Source: Algorimicrobium sediminis (GTDB lineage: Bacteria; Bacteroidota; Bacteroidia; Flavobacteriales; Flavobacteriaceae). From it: DNA of 64,000 nucleotides. Positions within the stretch are counted from its first letter, which is position 1. Every line of letters begins with the position of its first letter. The stretch lies in the NCBI RefSeq assembly GCF_042684585.1, contig NZ_JBHULS010000002.1:372001-436000 (forward strand), written 5' to 3'. Position numbers and translations under genes: made by a program. Below, piece after piece: positions 1-8,708 of the stretch. The notes beneath the pieces were generated by a model. The model saw only the letters and a list, made by a program, of their open reading frames with translations, searched no databases and was not told the DNA's origin.

Positions 1-1156
1 ACTTGGCGCTTTTAAATGTTTCGAATTGATTTAGTTCCGCAATAAAAACCGTTTTATTTGCCTCCAATAGTTTTTGCTGTAACATATTGGCAAAAGTTAC
101 TGTGCTTCCATTTTCCGAACCAACAAGAATAATATAGTGGCAGGCATTTTTAGAAAAACTATTATTTAATTTCGTCTGTCGCCGTTTTATAGTAATGGCA
201 AAGCCCGTGTAAATAAAAACCAAACAAGCGGCAGCTGCAATAGCCAAAACTATGGCCCACCATGCATTTCCAGAACCTGTGTGCAAACGCATACTTAACT
301 CTGAAAAAAAACGCAATAAAGGATAGGAAACCTTACTAACAACACGTCCATTATACTGGTTTACTAATATTTCATGGTTTTTTAAAGCCACCGTATAATA
401 GTCCTCTGGCGCATCCGAAAAAGGGAACTCCACGTAACGAACATCAGATAAGTACGTATTTTTGAAGGCTGAAAAACGCAAAACATTTGGTTTTGCAATG
501 GTTGTTACGGCTTCTAAACTCGTGGTGTGTTTTATTGCATGAGCTGGGAGTAAATTAAATTTTTCGGCAGACAAATACACTGCGGATAGCGCCATAATAC
601 CAATTGGCACCAAAAGTAAACGCCCTAAAACAGTATGCCAGTACTGGTGTTTATTTTCCTTTATAATTTTTGAAAAAACATGTTTAAAGGTTCCCTGACG
701 CTTAATAATAAGAACAAAACCTGAAACAACCATTAAAAATAAGAGCAACGCACTAAAGCCCACAAAAAACCGACCAACCCCTTTTAAAAATAATGATCTG
801 TGCAGGCTAGTAACCCATTTAAAAAATGGACTCATCGTTGGTTTATTACCAATAAATGCACCAGTTTTTGGGTTAATATATCCCGTTTTACTGGCGCCAT
901 TACTGGTTATAACAGATGCCAAAACAAATTGGTTATTATCCACCTCCAAAGTCAGAACGTCGGGATAGGTTTGTTGCAACCTATGCACAGTTTCCGCCAA
1001 GGTAATTGAATTAAAGTGGGCAGATTTATAAGGCTGAAAGACGTTAGCTATGGGCTGAAAGGCTAAAATGATACCTGTTACTGCTGCTAAAAAGATAAAA
1101 ACAGAGGCAGTTATAGCTAAAAGTAAATGGCTATACCGCCATATTGAAATGGTCAT
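1..1156 (-). CDS. PepSY-associated membrane protein with C-terminal flavodoxin domain (partial, 3' end outside window)
   Basis: I translated this by hand. From an ATG at 1156-1154 the frame stays open for 385 codons to the window edge, so the C-terminus is missing. Membrane segments lie near residues 10-33, 130-151, 176-196 and 299-323. The motifs SLHRSLF (117-123) and MRLHTG (289-294) are the histidine-bearing PepSY-TM signatures. From residue 342 the chain turns into a flavodoxin fold, with the FMN-loop-like motif VGSENGST at 345-352. Proteins of this architecture are inner-membrane reductases of about 700 residues, often annotated as sulfite-reductase flavoprotein-like and often found in iron-uptake loci. 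It is probably the last gene of the minus-strand operon that starts at 4121, and it likely moves electrons for iron or heme reduction. The reduction role is inference. Confidence 0.85.
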   Translation of the reverse strand, partial: MTISIWRYSHLLLAITASVFIFLAAVTGIILAFQPIANVFQPYKSAHFNSITLAETVHRLQQTYPDVLTLEVDNNQFVLASVITSNGASKTGYINPKTGAFIGNKPTMSPFFKWVTSLHRSLFLKGVGRFFVGFSALLLFLMVVSGFVLIIKRQGTFKHVFSKIIKENKHQYWHTVLGRLLLVPIGIMALSAVYLSAEKFNLLPAHAIKHTTSLEAVTTIAKPNVLRFSAFKNTYLSDVRYVEFPFSDAPEDYYTVALKNHEILVNQYNGRVVSKVSYPLLRFFSELSMRLHTGSGNAWWAIVLAIAAAACLVFIYTGFAITIKRRQTKLNNSFSKNACHYIILVGSENGSTVTFANMLQQKLLEANKTVFIAELNQFETFKSAK

Positions 1157-1191
1157 ACACCTAAAATTAATCTATGCGGCTTTATGGCATT

Positions 1192-1680
1192 TTAATTAGG
1201 CATGATTCGCACATAGCGAATAAAACCTGTACCTTCTACTTTGCTTTGTATGGTTTCGGAAGTTAGCGGAAATTGTACATCTGTTGCATGGTAGGCTTGA
1301 TCCTCAACGGCTGTTTCAAACCGAATGCTGTAGCCCGCGTCTATTTTCGAATTTTCAATGGTAATAATATTAATGCTACGTGTTCCGCCCGCAATAGTTT
1401 CGCCAGTAATGGCATCTATGTTTTGCCGTTTTTTTCCATAAAATTGCCACCAATTAGTAATATCGTGATACCATTCGGGGTCATTGCCTTTTACATACAG
1501 TGTTTTTTCGTAGGCGCCTTCAGGATTTATTAAGGATATAACCACATAGGCTGGCTCCCCAATATAATTAGTCATTTGAATCATACACTTATACTGTTTC
1601 GTATTGGGTATGTTGGTTACAGAAACCAAGCCCAACAGCATAATGGCGTAAAGTACTGTTTGTTTTAATCGCATCTTCAT
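1192..1680 (-). CDS. DUF2271 domain secreted protein
   Basis: This 162-residue protein has an N-terminal hydrophobic signal (about residues 5-22) followed by a short beta-rich domain with the pattern YVVISLINPEGAYEKTLYVKG and WYHDITNWW. That matches DUF2271 proteins, small periplasmic proteins usually encoded beside PepSY membrane proteins. It ends 35 bp before the PepSY/flavodoxin start and lies 61 bp after the ankyrin-repeat gene, so it belongs to the same unit. A second ATG two codons in (MKMRLK) could also be the start. The family has no firmly established biochemical role. The context suggests an accessory to periplasmic redox or flavin chemistry in iron acquisition. Confidence 0.75.
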   Translation of the reverse strand: MKMRLKQTVLYAIMLLGLVSVTNIPNTKQYKCMIQMTNYIGEPAYVVISLINPEGAYEKTLYVKGNDPEWYHDITNWWQFYGKKRQNIDAITGETIAGGTRSINIITIENSKIDAGYSIRFETAVEDQAYHATDVQFPLTSETIQSKVEGTGFIRYVRIMPN

Positions 1681-1697
1681 ATGTATACATTTATATA

Positions 1698-1734
1698 AAT
1701 CCCGCGAGACGCTGGCATGGCATCTCGCAGGATT
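1698..1734 (-). other. Intercistronic stem-loop
   Basis: AATCC at 1698-1702 pairs with GGATT at 1730-1734, and GCGAGA at 1704-1709 pairs with TCTCGC at 1723-1728, with one C/A mismatch between the two helices and a 13-nt loop. It lies between the ankyrin and DUF2271 genes. There is no strong T-run after it on the minus strand, so it is more likely an RNA stability or partial-termination element than a full terminator. Confidence 0.5.
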
Positions 1735-1741
1735 AAACTAA

Positions 1742-3205
1742 CTACTTTAAAAACAATATATCCGCGTTAGTGGATGTTAATAATTCATTTTCTTGTGCGA
1801 GCTGAAACGCCGTTTCTTGAAATGCAGTGGTAAGCGATGTATCGGCACCTTCAGCTATTAAATACTTCAAAATATCTGTATTCTTACTTCGCATAGCTGC
1901 CAAATGTAAAGCTGTGTTTCCTGCTTCATTTTTGGCATTAATATTTACATCAAAGCCCATTGCCCATTTTAAAAGGTCCAGGTTATTTTCCATTACGGCA
2001 TTGTGTATTACCGTATTTCCGTTGGCTTGCGCACTGTTTATGTCTGCTCCATGAGCAACAAGAAGCGCCATCTTTTTTTCAAAGTCGGCTTGAAACTTGG
2101 TGTTGAAGGACTTCATGGCGTCATAAATTAGTTGGTTTTTATTACCCACCGGCGCCCCACTTTTAATTAAATAAGCTACCACCTCATAACTATTGTGCTC
2201 TAGTGCTAATGCCAAGGCAGATACGCCCTGTTTATTTACCCTTGTTAGGTCTGTTTGGCTTGAATATAAACTGCTAATAACTGGCAACGAATTATAAGTT
2301 ACGGCATTAAAAAAAGCCGTATTTCCTTTATTATTAACATGCGTTAGTGGTACGCCTTTATTTATAAAATACTGAATTTGGTCTAGGGTATTTGGTTGTT
2401 TCGCCAAAATGTGTAAAGGCGTATTACCTTCAGGCGAAACAACGTTTGGATCCAAACCCAATCCCTCTAAATACTTGTAAAAAGTAATGTTATTTTTATG
2501 ATTTCGCGTACCAGAAACAGCGAAAATAAATGCTTGACTGGTACCTGTAATGTCTTTTTTAAGCAGGGCATTCAAGAAGGTTCTATTTCCAGTTTTAGCG
2601 GCATAATTAAACAAACCATTGCCGTGATAATCCGTGCTGGTAATAGCCACACCTTTCGATACAAAATAGTTAATTAGGTTAAAGTTAGTATCAAAAGGAG
2701 CCGCTAGCAGTAAGGCATTTGCGCCATTAGGACTTAAATCTGTTTGCAAATTGGCACCATTATTAAGGCACACTTCGTAAACATTTGTATTTGTTTGGCC
2801 CGTAGCTGCCGCAAAATTTAACACCGTGTAACCGGCATCGTCAGTTAAATGGGTTTTTGCTCCTATTTGGATAAAGTAATTCATTAGCGCCACATTGCCT
2901 TTGTAAGCAGCCCAAAAAAGATAAGTCCGACCATCGTGTGTTAATTTGTTTACGTCGTTACCTTTTTGAGATTGCACGTAAGCAATAGTTTTATTGGGCG
3001 TATTTTGTAATATGGCGTAAACCACAGCATCAAACTTATTAGCATTTAAAGCACTAATATCATGTCCGGCTTGTAGCTGCGCTTTAACATCCTGAATACT
3101 TGTACTTGCATTCCAAAAATTTCGTTGTAAAAAGATATTTTCTTGAGCAAAACCAGCAAATACTAAAAAGCCAACGGTAAAAAATAGCCTAAAATTACGT
3201 GTCAT
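1742..3205 (-). CDS. Secreted ankyrin-repeat protein
   Basis: This 487-residue protein has a signal peptide (residues 1-21, ending GFAQ). Almost the whole mature chain is ankyrin repeats of about 33 residues, for example DGRTYLFWAAYKGNVALM, GNTPLHILAKQ and GNTALHLAAMRS. Roughly a dozen repeats can be traced. It starts 7 bp after the stop of the DUF6607 gene, so the two are almost certainly co-transcribed. Ankyrin arrays are protein-protein scaffolds. An exported one inside a heme/iron operon may bind the DUF6607 partner or another envelope protein, but nothing in the sequence shows the target. Confidence 0.85.
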   Translation of the reverse strand: MTRNFRLFFTVGFLVFAGFAQENIFLQRNFWNASTSIQDVKAQLQAGHDISALNANKFDAVVYAILQNTPNKTIAYVQSQKGNDVNKLTHDGRTYLFWAAYKGNVALMNYFIQIGAKTHLTDDAGYTVLNFAAATGQTNTNVYEVCLNNGANLQTDLSPNGANALLLAAPFDTNFNLINYFVSKGVAITSTDYHGNGLFNYAAKTGNRTFLNALLKKDITGTSQAFIFAVSGTRNHKNNITFYKYLEGLGLDPNVVSPEGNTPLHILAKQPNTLDQIQYFINKGVPLTHVNNKGNTAFFNAVTYNSLPVISSLYSSQTDLTRVNKQGVSALALALEHNSYEVVAYLIKSGAPVGNKNQLIYDAMKSFNTKFQADFEKKMALLVAHGADINSAQANGNTVIHNAVMENNLDLLKWAMGFDVNINAKNEAGNTALHLAAMRSKNTDILKYLIAEGADTSLTTAFQETAFQLAQENELLTSTNADILFLK

Positions 3206-3212
3206 GTTGCTT

Positions 3213-4121
3213 TTAGTTTACAAATGCGTCTATAAGCGGATTTATAGTTTCGGATGTTTTAAAATTGTCGTTATCCAACAAATATTTAAACAACACTTTA
3301 TTATCTACTTTTTCTTTTAAGCTTAAATTTTTGTTTCTGTCAAAAACAGCATCCCATTTAGCGCGCACCAAAGCCCATTTTTCGTGATTTTCAGTCCAAT
3401 AATCTTGTGCAGGCTTACATTTTTCGTCAGGAACTTTTACGTAAGTATTGTATCCTTTTTCTTGTGCAATTAGCAAATCTTCTGAAGTGTCTGATCGTAA
3501 AATTTTATCGTTATCCTGATCGTGTATCCAGCCATTTTCAACAATTTCATGGCGGTTAGTTCGCATGGTCACGTTATAATCGCTTCGGGTGGTGTATTCG
3601 CGTCTTGGAAGTGGTGCTGGTGTTGTATTTTCCCAATAACTTTTACCGTCTACATGCACCCAGCTAGCGGTACCCTCGTACCTAGGGCTATCGTCTACTT
3701 GAAAAACACGCTGGGTCCATTGCCCTTTAACAGCCTTTTTAGGAAGCGTTACAAAATCCCACTTGTTGTCGTGATTATAAACGTATAGATGGCGATTTTG
3801 ATATTCCCAATCTTGGCGCCAGTGTTTAACTATATACGGGCCTTTTGGGGTAGGTACAATTAGTAAATGTTGCATACTAATAGCATTGTCCGTGTCCGCT
3901 ACTAACTCTACCCATTCCAATCCACGATCGTGTTTTACTGCCGAAGGCACATAGGTAGAATCCTTGGAATAGTTAAAAGTTTCGGCAAAATTAAAATTAA
4001 CTTCATAGCACCCACACATCGCTTTTATAGCTTGTCTGTCTAGCTTTTTTTTGCTTTGTGCATACCCCTCACTAAAGAGACTAATTATTAAAACCAGGCT
4101 TAAAACTAAATTTTTCATCAT
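3213..4121 (-). CDS. DUF6607 family secreted protein
   Basis: This 302-residue protein has a signal peptide (MMKNLVLSLVLIISLFSEGYAQ, next ATG one codon later) and a tryptophan-rich mature domain: GLEWVELV, IVKHWRQDWEYQ, GQWTQRVFQVDD and NGWIHDQDN. It resembles the Bacteroidota family DUF6607, whose members commonly sit next to TonB-dependent receptors. A Cys pair (MCGCYEVN, about residues 35-42) follows the signal. It is the first gene of the minus-strand operon and diverges from the heme receptor, with 97 bp between starts that carry Fur-like palindromes. The function is not established. A role in heme or iron handling in the envelope is inferred from context only. Confidence 0.75.
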   Translation of the reverse strand: MMKNLVLSLVLIISLFSEGYAQSKKKLDRQAIKAMCGCYEVNFNFAETFNYSKDSTYVPSAVKHDRGLEWVELVADTDNAISMQHLLIVPTPKGPYIVKHWRQDWEYQNRHLYVYNHDNKWDFVTLPKKAVKGQWTQRVFQVDDSPRYEGTASWVHVDGKSYWENTTPAPLPRREYTTRSDYNVTMRTNRHEIVENGWIHDQDNDKILRSDTSEDLLIAQEKGYNTYVKVPDEKCKPAQDYWTENHEKWALVRAKWDAVFDRNKNLSLKEKVDNKVLFKYLLDNDNFKTSETINPLIDAFVN

Positions 4122-4164
4122 TACAAATGTTTTTAATTGTTATAAAAATTATTAATTATTTATT

Positions 4165-4189
4165 CTTATTTGGATTAAATTAAAATAAG
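4165..4189. promoter_or_regulatory. Imperfect palindrome over the -33 region of the heme-receptor promoter
   Basis: CTTATTT at 4165-4171 is the exact reverse complement of AAATAAG at 4183-4189, with 11 bp between the arms. Allowing mismatches, the symmetry extends inward (TTATTTGGAT against ATTAAAATAA). It overlaps the TTTG at 4169-4172 that serves as the -33 element. It lies 44 bp upstream of the divergent DUF6607 start, so it could control both directions. Confidence 0.55.
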
Positions 4190-4201
4190 GTTTTATATTT
4201 G
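4169..4201 (+). promoter_or_regulatory. Promoter of the heme receptor operon
   Basis: TATATTTG at 4194-4201 matches the Bacteroidota -7 consensus TAnnTTTG exactly. TTTG at 4169-4172 lies 21 bp upstream, the expected place for the -33 element. The predicted transcription start is only about 10-14 nt before the ATG at 4219, so the leader would be very short. Confidence 0.7.
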
Positions 4202-4208
4202 CGTCAAA

Positions 4209-4233
4209 TTTATGTAGAATGATTCTAAATAAA
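4209..4233. promoter_or_regulatory. Fur-like operator overlapping the heme-receptor start codon
   Basis: TTTATGTAGAAT at 4209-4220 and ATTCTAAATAAA at 4222-4233 form an inverted repeat around a central G, with 11 of 12 positions paired. The core AGAAT-G-ATTCT has the n-1-n symmetry of Fur boxes. It covers the presumed transcription start and the ATG at 4219, where a bound repressor would block transcription. The Fur assignment is inference from shape and gene context. Confidence 0.65.
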
Positions 4234-6357
4234 AACATTTATATCCTTTTTTTTTCATCGTTATGCAGCCACTTGCTGTTTTCGCAAGGTATTCAAGTGG
4301 ATACAAGTCAAACCGAAACGTTGCGCGAAGTAGTTATTACCGCACAGTACAATCCACAATCCATAAAAAAATCGGTTCACAATGTGAAAGTGATAAACCG
4401 GCAACAAATAGAAAGTCAAGCTGCCAATACTATAGCCGATTTGTTAAACTTCAATTTAAATTTGAACGTTATTCCAAATGCCCAAACTGGTAAATCCACT
4501 ATTTCTTTTTTTGGATTAGATGCACAATACTTTACCATTTTAGTAGATAATATTCCGTTGGTAAGCGACAGTGGCGTTGGAAACAACATTGATTTAACAC
4601 AAATAAATTTAGACGATGTAGAACAAATAGAAATTGTAGAAGGTGCTATGGGTGTGGAATACGGGGCCAACGCCGTTTCTGGCGTTATAAATATAATTAC
4701 CAAAAAATCTAGTAACACCAAATGGTCTGTACAAACAGCCATCCAAGAAGAAACCGTAGGTAATGAATATGCATGGTTTCATAAAGGGCGCCACATACAA
4801 TTGGTTAATATAGCGCATAATATAAACAACAAATGGTTTGCACGGGCAGGTTTTAACCGGAATCAATTTGCTGGTTTTTTAGACACCAAACAAGGTGAAA
4901 ATTATTACCAAAACAACGGGTTACGCGGGTACAGTTGGCTGCCTAAAACCCAACTAAACACCAACGCATTAGTTAATTATAAGTCGGAGGTTTTTAATTT
5001 AAATTATCGTTTTGATTATTTTAACGAACACCTAAATTTTTACGATAGCACGGTAAGGCCTAACATAAATATTGCCTCACAAACTTCAAACCCGTCGGCA
5101 ACAGATAAAATTTATACCACCAACCGCTTTGTAAACAACCTAAATGTATCTGGTAAATTTAAGTCGGGCGCCCATTATAAAGCAGCGTTTTCCTACCAAC
5201 AGCAGGAGCAGCAACTAAATACGTTTAATTACTTTATTCTTACCCATGAAAAAAGCAACGAAACAGACCAAACCTACCAATCTACCAAAGTATTTTTCTC
5301 CAATGGCGCTGTAAATAATCTGGTAAAAAACGACCGTTTTAATTTTCAGTTAGGCTACGAAGCCCGTTTTATTGAAGGGTTTGATACCCAAGCAACCGGT
5401 GCCCAAACACAAGGAGCTAAATCGGAATCTGTTTATAGTTTGGCAGGGTATGCCTCGGCAGAATACAAGTTTTCAGATAAAATTTCGGTACGCCCAGGTA
5501 CCCGTTTCGAATACAATTCGCAATTTAATTCTAAAATAACCGGCTCGTTAAGTGCGCGTTATTTAATGAAAAACGGATTTGAACTTCGGGCAGAGTTGGG
5601 CAGTTCTTACCGAACACCAAGTTTTGAGGAGCTTTACTACTACTTTGTAGATTCCAATCATGATGTTAGGGGCAACGCCAATTTAAAACCCGAAAACGGC
5701 TACTCCGCCTTTTTAAATTTGAAAAAACGCAGTTGGTTTCAACAAAAATCTCTAATAAACGAGTTTAAACTAAGTTACATTTCCTTGGACAACAAAATTG
5801 ATTTGGCCATTGTTAATACACTACCGCTGCAGTATCAGTTTATTAATATAGACGCTTACAAACTTATAGGCGCTACCTTGGATAATCGAATAAAATCGGG
5901 CCATTGGACTTTTAGTCTGGGTGCTACACTTCAGGGCATTTCGCGAGAATTGAATAACGAAGCCAACGCCAAAAACGATTTTCTGTACGCCTTACAACTA
6001 AACTCTAGCGCCAGCTACCAAGTGCCAAAATGGGCAACAACCTTTACGCTTCTTTACAAATATAATGGCGCACAGGACAATTTTATAGCTAGTGGTGCTG
6101 TGGATGCTGACGGTAATAATTTATTTACAAAACAAACATTAGAAGCTTACAGTTGGCTAGACGCATCGGTAAGAAAATCGTTTTTTTCAGATGCCTTTCA
6201 ACTTACCCTAGGCGCTCGGAACTTACTAAACATAACCACTGTAAACATTACCAACACCCTAACTAATTCAGGAACACACAACGGAACTAACCAAAACATT
6301 ACGCTAGGTTATGGCCGTTCATTTTACTTAAAACTGTTATATAATTTTAAATTTTAA
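4219..6357 (+). CDS. TonB-dependent receptor, heme/HmuR type
   Basis: This 712-residue outer-membrane transporter has a signal peptide (ending LLFSQ, about residue 22). The plug domain (about 30-155) begins with ETLREVVITAQ and includes the conserved VEIVEGAMGVEYGANAVSG-like segment. A 22-strand-type barrel follows, ending in the aromatic YLKLLYNFKF. The segment SSYRTPSFEELYYY followed by NANLKPE corresponds to the FRAP/NPNL signature of heme receptors (YRTP and NANL here). HmuY follows 11 bp downstream, the same pairing as hmuYR of Porphyromonas. The start codon lies inside a Fur-like palindrome. Heme as substrate is well supported by the HmuY neighbour, but another iron chelate cannot be excluded. 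Confidence 0.9.
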   Translation: MILNKNIYILFFSSLCSHLLFSQGIQVDTSQTETLREVVITAQYNPQSIKKSVHNVKVINRQQIESQAANTIADLLNFNLNLNVIPNAQTGKSTISFFGLDAQYFTILVDNIPLVSDSGVGNNIDLTQINLDDVEQIEIVEGAMGVEYGANAVSGVINIITKKSSNTKWSVQTAIQEETVGNEYAWFHKGRHIQLVNIAHNINNKWFARAGFNRNQFAGFLDTKQGENYYQNNGLRGYSWLPKTQLNTNALVNYKSEVFNLNYRFDYFNEHLNFYDSTVRPNINIASQTSNPSATDKIYTTNRFVNNLNVSGKFKSGAHYKAAFSYQQQEQQLNTFNYFILTHEKSNETDQTYQSTKVFFSNGAVNNLVKNDRFNFQLGYEARFIEGFDTQATGAQTQGAKSESVYSLAGYASAEYKFSDKISVRPGTRFEYNSQFNSKITGSLSARYLMKNGFELRAELGSSYRTPSFEELYYYFVDSNHDVRGNANLKPENGYSAFLNLKKRSWFQQKSLINEFKLSYISLDNKIDLAIVNTLPLQYQFINIDAYKLIGATLDNRIKSGHWTFSLGATLQGISRELNNEANAKNDFLYALQLNSSASYQVPKWATTFTLLYKYNGAQDNFIASGAVDADGNNLFTKQTLEAYSWLDASVRKSFFSDAFQLTLGARNLLNITTVNITNTLTNSGTHNGTNQNITLGYGRSFYLKLLYNFKF

Positions 6358-6368
6358 ACACTAATATC

Positions 6369-7460
6369 ATGATTAACAAATTTTTATCTCTCTTTGTTGC
6401 CTTTGCGGTACTTACAACTTTTAGCTGTAGCAGTGATGACAACAATACGCCAACTGGACCTATTAACGTGCTAATTGAAGGCGCCGCAATTGCTCCAGAA
6501 GTAGGCGGACCAAACCAACCAAATCAGGTTTTTATCGATTTAAGTACAAGTAACACCACCGAAATTAGAAGAGACACCTGGGATTTAGGGTTTTACTCTG
6601 GAAGCGATTTTAGAGTGGTTATAAATGGCTCCATTTATATGGCAGCAGGAAAATTAAATACAACAAATATTGATGCGGTAACCAGCAGCAGTCCGGAAGT
6701 GCAAGATTTACAAACACAGGTGGCTGTAGGTACTTTTGAAGCCTCCAGTGCAGACTATATAGACAATCCTCTTGGAAATATAAATGGCACAGCCATAGAT
6801 GCGGTTTCCAGTAACCCCGATGCCAATTATGTGTATCTTTTAAATTTAGGTTATAAGGTAGGAACCAACACGCCTGCTACGGGTAGTGTGGAGGTTTCCG
6901 GCGACCCAAGAGGCTGGAAAAAAGTGCGCATAACAAAAAGTGGAAACGACTACTTATTACAGTATGCCGATTTAGATGCTACCACGCACGACACCATAAC
7001 AATTTCGAAAACACCTAACTATAACTTTACATTTTTTAGTTTCGACACAGAAACGGAGGTAACCATTGAACCAGCTAAAATGAATTGGGACCTGAATTTT
7101 ACGGTTTTTACGAATGAAATTCCAGGTTTTGGCGCTTACGGCTACACCGATTTTGTACTTACAAATACCAAAGCAGATGTAACCGCGTATGTAGTGGACA
7201 CTGAAGTAGACACCAACTTAAGCTACGACAATTTTACGTTAGCCAATGTAGTGGATACTAATTTTAGTAACGACCAACGCGCCATAGGAAGCTCTTGGCG
7301 AAGCGGCGGCGGGCCAAACAGTTTACCATCGTTAAAGGACAATGTGTTTTATATAATTAACGATACCGACGGTAATTTATATAAGTTGAAATTTTTAGCA
7401 CTAACTAGTGCGTCTGGCGAACGTGGCTACCCAGAATTTGTATACAGCTTGTTACAGTAA
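6369..7460 (+). CDS. HmuY family heme-binding lipoprotein
   Basis: This 363-residue lipoprotein has the lipobox TTFSC, with the lipidated Cys at residue 20, followed by an acidic SSDDN tether. Two HmuY-type halves are visible. The first has DTWDLGFYSGSDFRVVING (about 74-92). The second has MNWDLNFTVFTNE and YGYTDFVLTN (about 239-262). HmuY proteins capture heme at the cell surface and hand it to the cognate TonB receptor, which is encoded 11 bp upstream in the same operon. The histidines that bind heme in P. gingivalis HmuY are not obviously conserved, so the ligand chemistry may differ. A strong terminator follows the stop. Confidence 0.85.
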   Translation: MINKFLSLFVAFAVLTTFSCSSDDNNTPTGPINVLIEGAAIAPEVGGPNQPNQVFIDLSTSNTTEIRRDTWDLGFYSGSDFRVVINGSIYMAAGKLNTTNIDAVTSSSPEVQDLQTQVAVGTFEASSADYIDNPLGNINGTAIDAVSSNPDANYVYLLNLGYKVGTNTPATGSVEVSGDPRGWKKVRITKSGNDYLLQYADLDATTHDTITISKTPNYNFTFFSFDTETEVTIEPAKMNWDLNFTVFTNEIPGFGAYGYTDFVLTNTKADVTAYVVDTEVDTNLSYDNFTLANVVDTNFSNDQRAIGSSWRSGGGPNSLPSLKDNVFYIINDTDGNLYKLKFLALTSASGERGYPEFVYSLLQ

Positions 7461-7481
7461 GCTGCATTCTAGAAAACACAA

Positions 7482-7515
7482 AAAAAAGACCGCTTTTTTA
7501 CAAGCGGTCTTTTTT
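7482..7515. terminator. Bidirectional intrinsic terminator between hmuY-like gene and carbonic anhydrase
   Basis: AAAAAAGACCGCTT at 7482-7495 is perfectly complementary to AAGCGGTCTTTTTT at 7502-7515, with a 6-nt loop. The A- and T-runs make it work for both convergent genes. Confidence 0.95.
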
Positions 7516-7525
7516 GTTTGATATC

Positions 7526-8152
7526 TTAATCCAAGTGGTAAATTTCTCGGATGTCTTCTAAATATTTTACAAAATCGATTTTTAAATCTATTAATTCTCC
7601 CGAATGAATATCGAACACCCAACCATGAACCTGCAAGCTACGCTCCCGTATGGCTTTTTGAACAGCAGCCGTTTTTATTAAGTTAACACACTGCTCCTGA
7701 ACATTAAGCTCCACCAACCTGTTGTACCGGGCCTCTTCGTTTTCAATGGCATTTAATTCTGTTCGGTGTATACGGTACACATCGCGAATATTACGAAGCC
7801 ATGGATTCAATATACCTAAATCTGCAGACTGCATAGCTGCTTTTACCCCACCACAGGCATAATGCCCGCAAACAATAACGTGGTTAACTTTTAAATGATT
7901 AACGGCATAATTTATTACCGACATCACGTTTAAATCGATGCTAATGACCATATTGGCAATGTTTCTGTGCACAAAAACCTCGCCGGGTTTGGCTCCCATT
8001 AATTCTTCGGCGGTTACCCTACTATCGGAACAGCCTATATACAACAACTCCGGATTTTGCCCCGTACCTAGTGTGTTAAAAAAATCTGGATTTAACGCTA
8101 GTTTTGTTTCAATCCATGTTTTGTTATTGTCGAAAACGGTTTTTAAGTCCAT
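7526..8152 (-). CDS. Cytosolic beta-class carbonic anhydrase
   Basis: This 208-residue enzyme interconverts CO2 and bicarbonate. The zinc and catalytic residues of beta-carbonic anhydrases are visible: C41-S-D43-S-R45, then H97-Y-A-C100 in CGHYACGG. Length and N-terminus (MDLKTVFDNN, no signal) fit a cytosolic Can-type enzyme. It is transcribed toward the heme locus, downstream of the 106-residue unknown gene (183 bp gap), and lies in the same neighbourhood as the DabAB bicarbonate system. A second, exported beta-carbonic anhydrase is at 13872-14624. A cytosolic anhydrase beside a bicarbonate accumulator usually feeds bicarbonate or CO2 to anaplerotic and fatty-acid carboxylases. Confidence 0.95.
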   Translation of the reverse strand: MDLKTVFDNNKTWIETKLALNPDFFNTLGTGQNPELLYIGCSDSRVTAEELMGAKPGEVFVHRNIANMVISIDLNVMSVINYAVNHLKVNHVIVCGHYACGGVKAAMQSADLGILNPWLRNIRDVYRIHRTELNAIENEEARYNRLVELNVQEQCVNLIKTAAVQKAIRERSLQVHGWVFDIHSGELIDLKIDFVKYLEDIREIYHLD

Positions 8153-8335
8153 TAGGTAGTATAATTATAGTGCTATTAGCGACCATAAATGTATTAAAAA
8201 AATGCACTTACAAAACAATAATGCCTATAAATGTGCCCGTTTAACGGGTGCTGATAAAAATTAAAATCAAGCAACTTACACCACTTGTAGTAGCATGCAT
8301 TGGTACTTTTGAACTGATAAATAGGCTGTTTTTAT

Positions 8336-8656
8336 TTAAGTTTTCTTTTTAAGCGTCATTTGGATGCTGCTTTTTATTTCAATATCGCAATTATTGTTTT
8401 TAGCCTTTAAAATAAGGGCGGCTACTTGGCGTTTGGCTGCTTTTAATTCGTCTAAACGTTTTTCAGAATAACTGGTATCGCCACTAAAGCGCTCTTGAAT
8501 GCTTAATATTTGAATATTGTGAAACCGGATTTTATCGCTTAAAACAGAAAACAACACATCGGCAGATTCCGCGGCGTCAAAGGTGCCGTCAATTAATTTA
8601 AACGCTTGCTGCTCGTTTAATTCCAAATCTTTACTAGAGCTTGTTTCTGTTTTCAT
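8336..8656 (-). CDS. Small helical protein of unknown function in the Dab locus
   Basis: I do not recognise this 106-residue protein. It has no signal peptide and no membrane segment. Residues 12-88 look almost wholly alpha-helical (AFKLIDGTFDAAESADVLFSVLSDKI and the charged stretch EKRLDELKAAKRQVAALI), and the C-terminus is basic (LKKKT). It diverges from the LysR gene, with 98 bp between starts. That gap contains the 49-bp palindrome shared with the dabB promoter, so it is probably under the same regulator. It is followed on the same strand by carbonic anhydrase. It may be an accessory factor of inorganic-carbon supply. That role is inferred from position only. Confidence 0.7.
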   Translation of the reverse strand: MKTETSSSKDLELNEQQAFKLIDGTFDAAESADVLFSVLSDKIRFHNIQILSIQERFSGDTSYSEKRLDELKAAKRQVAALILKAKNNNCDIEIKSSIQMTLKKKT

Positions 8657-8708
8657 GGCTTCGGTTCTTAAAAATTTACTTATTGAAACAAAAATCGACT
8701 ATTAATTA

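Noticed and set aside
8236..8248. CCCGTT/AACGGG hairpin as a terminator between the 106-residue gene and carbonic anhydrase
   Set aside because: The stem is only 6 bp and lacks a T-run on the transcribed strand; the genes may still be co-transcribed.
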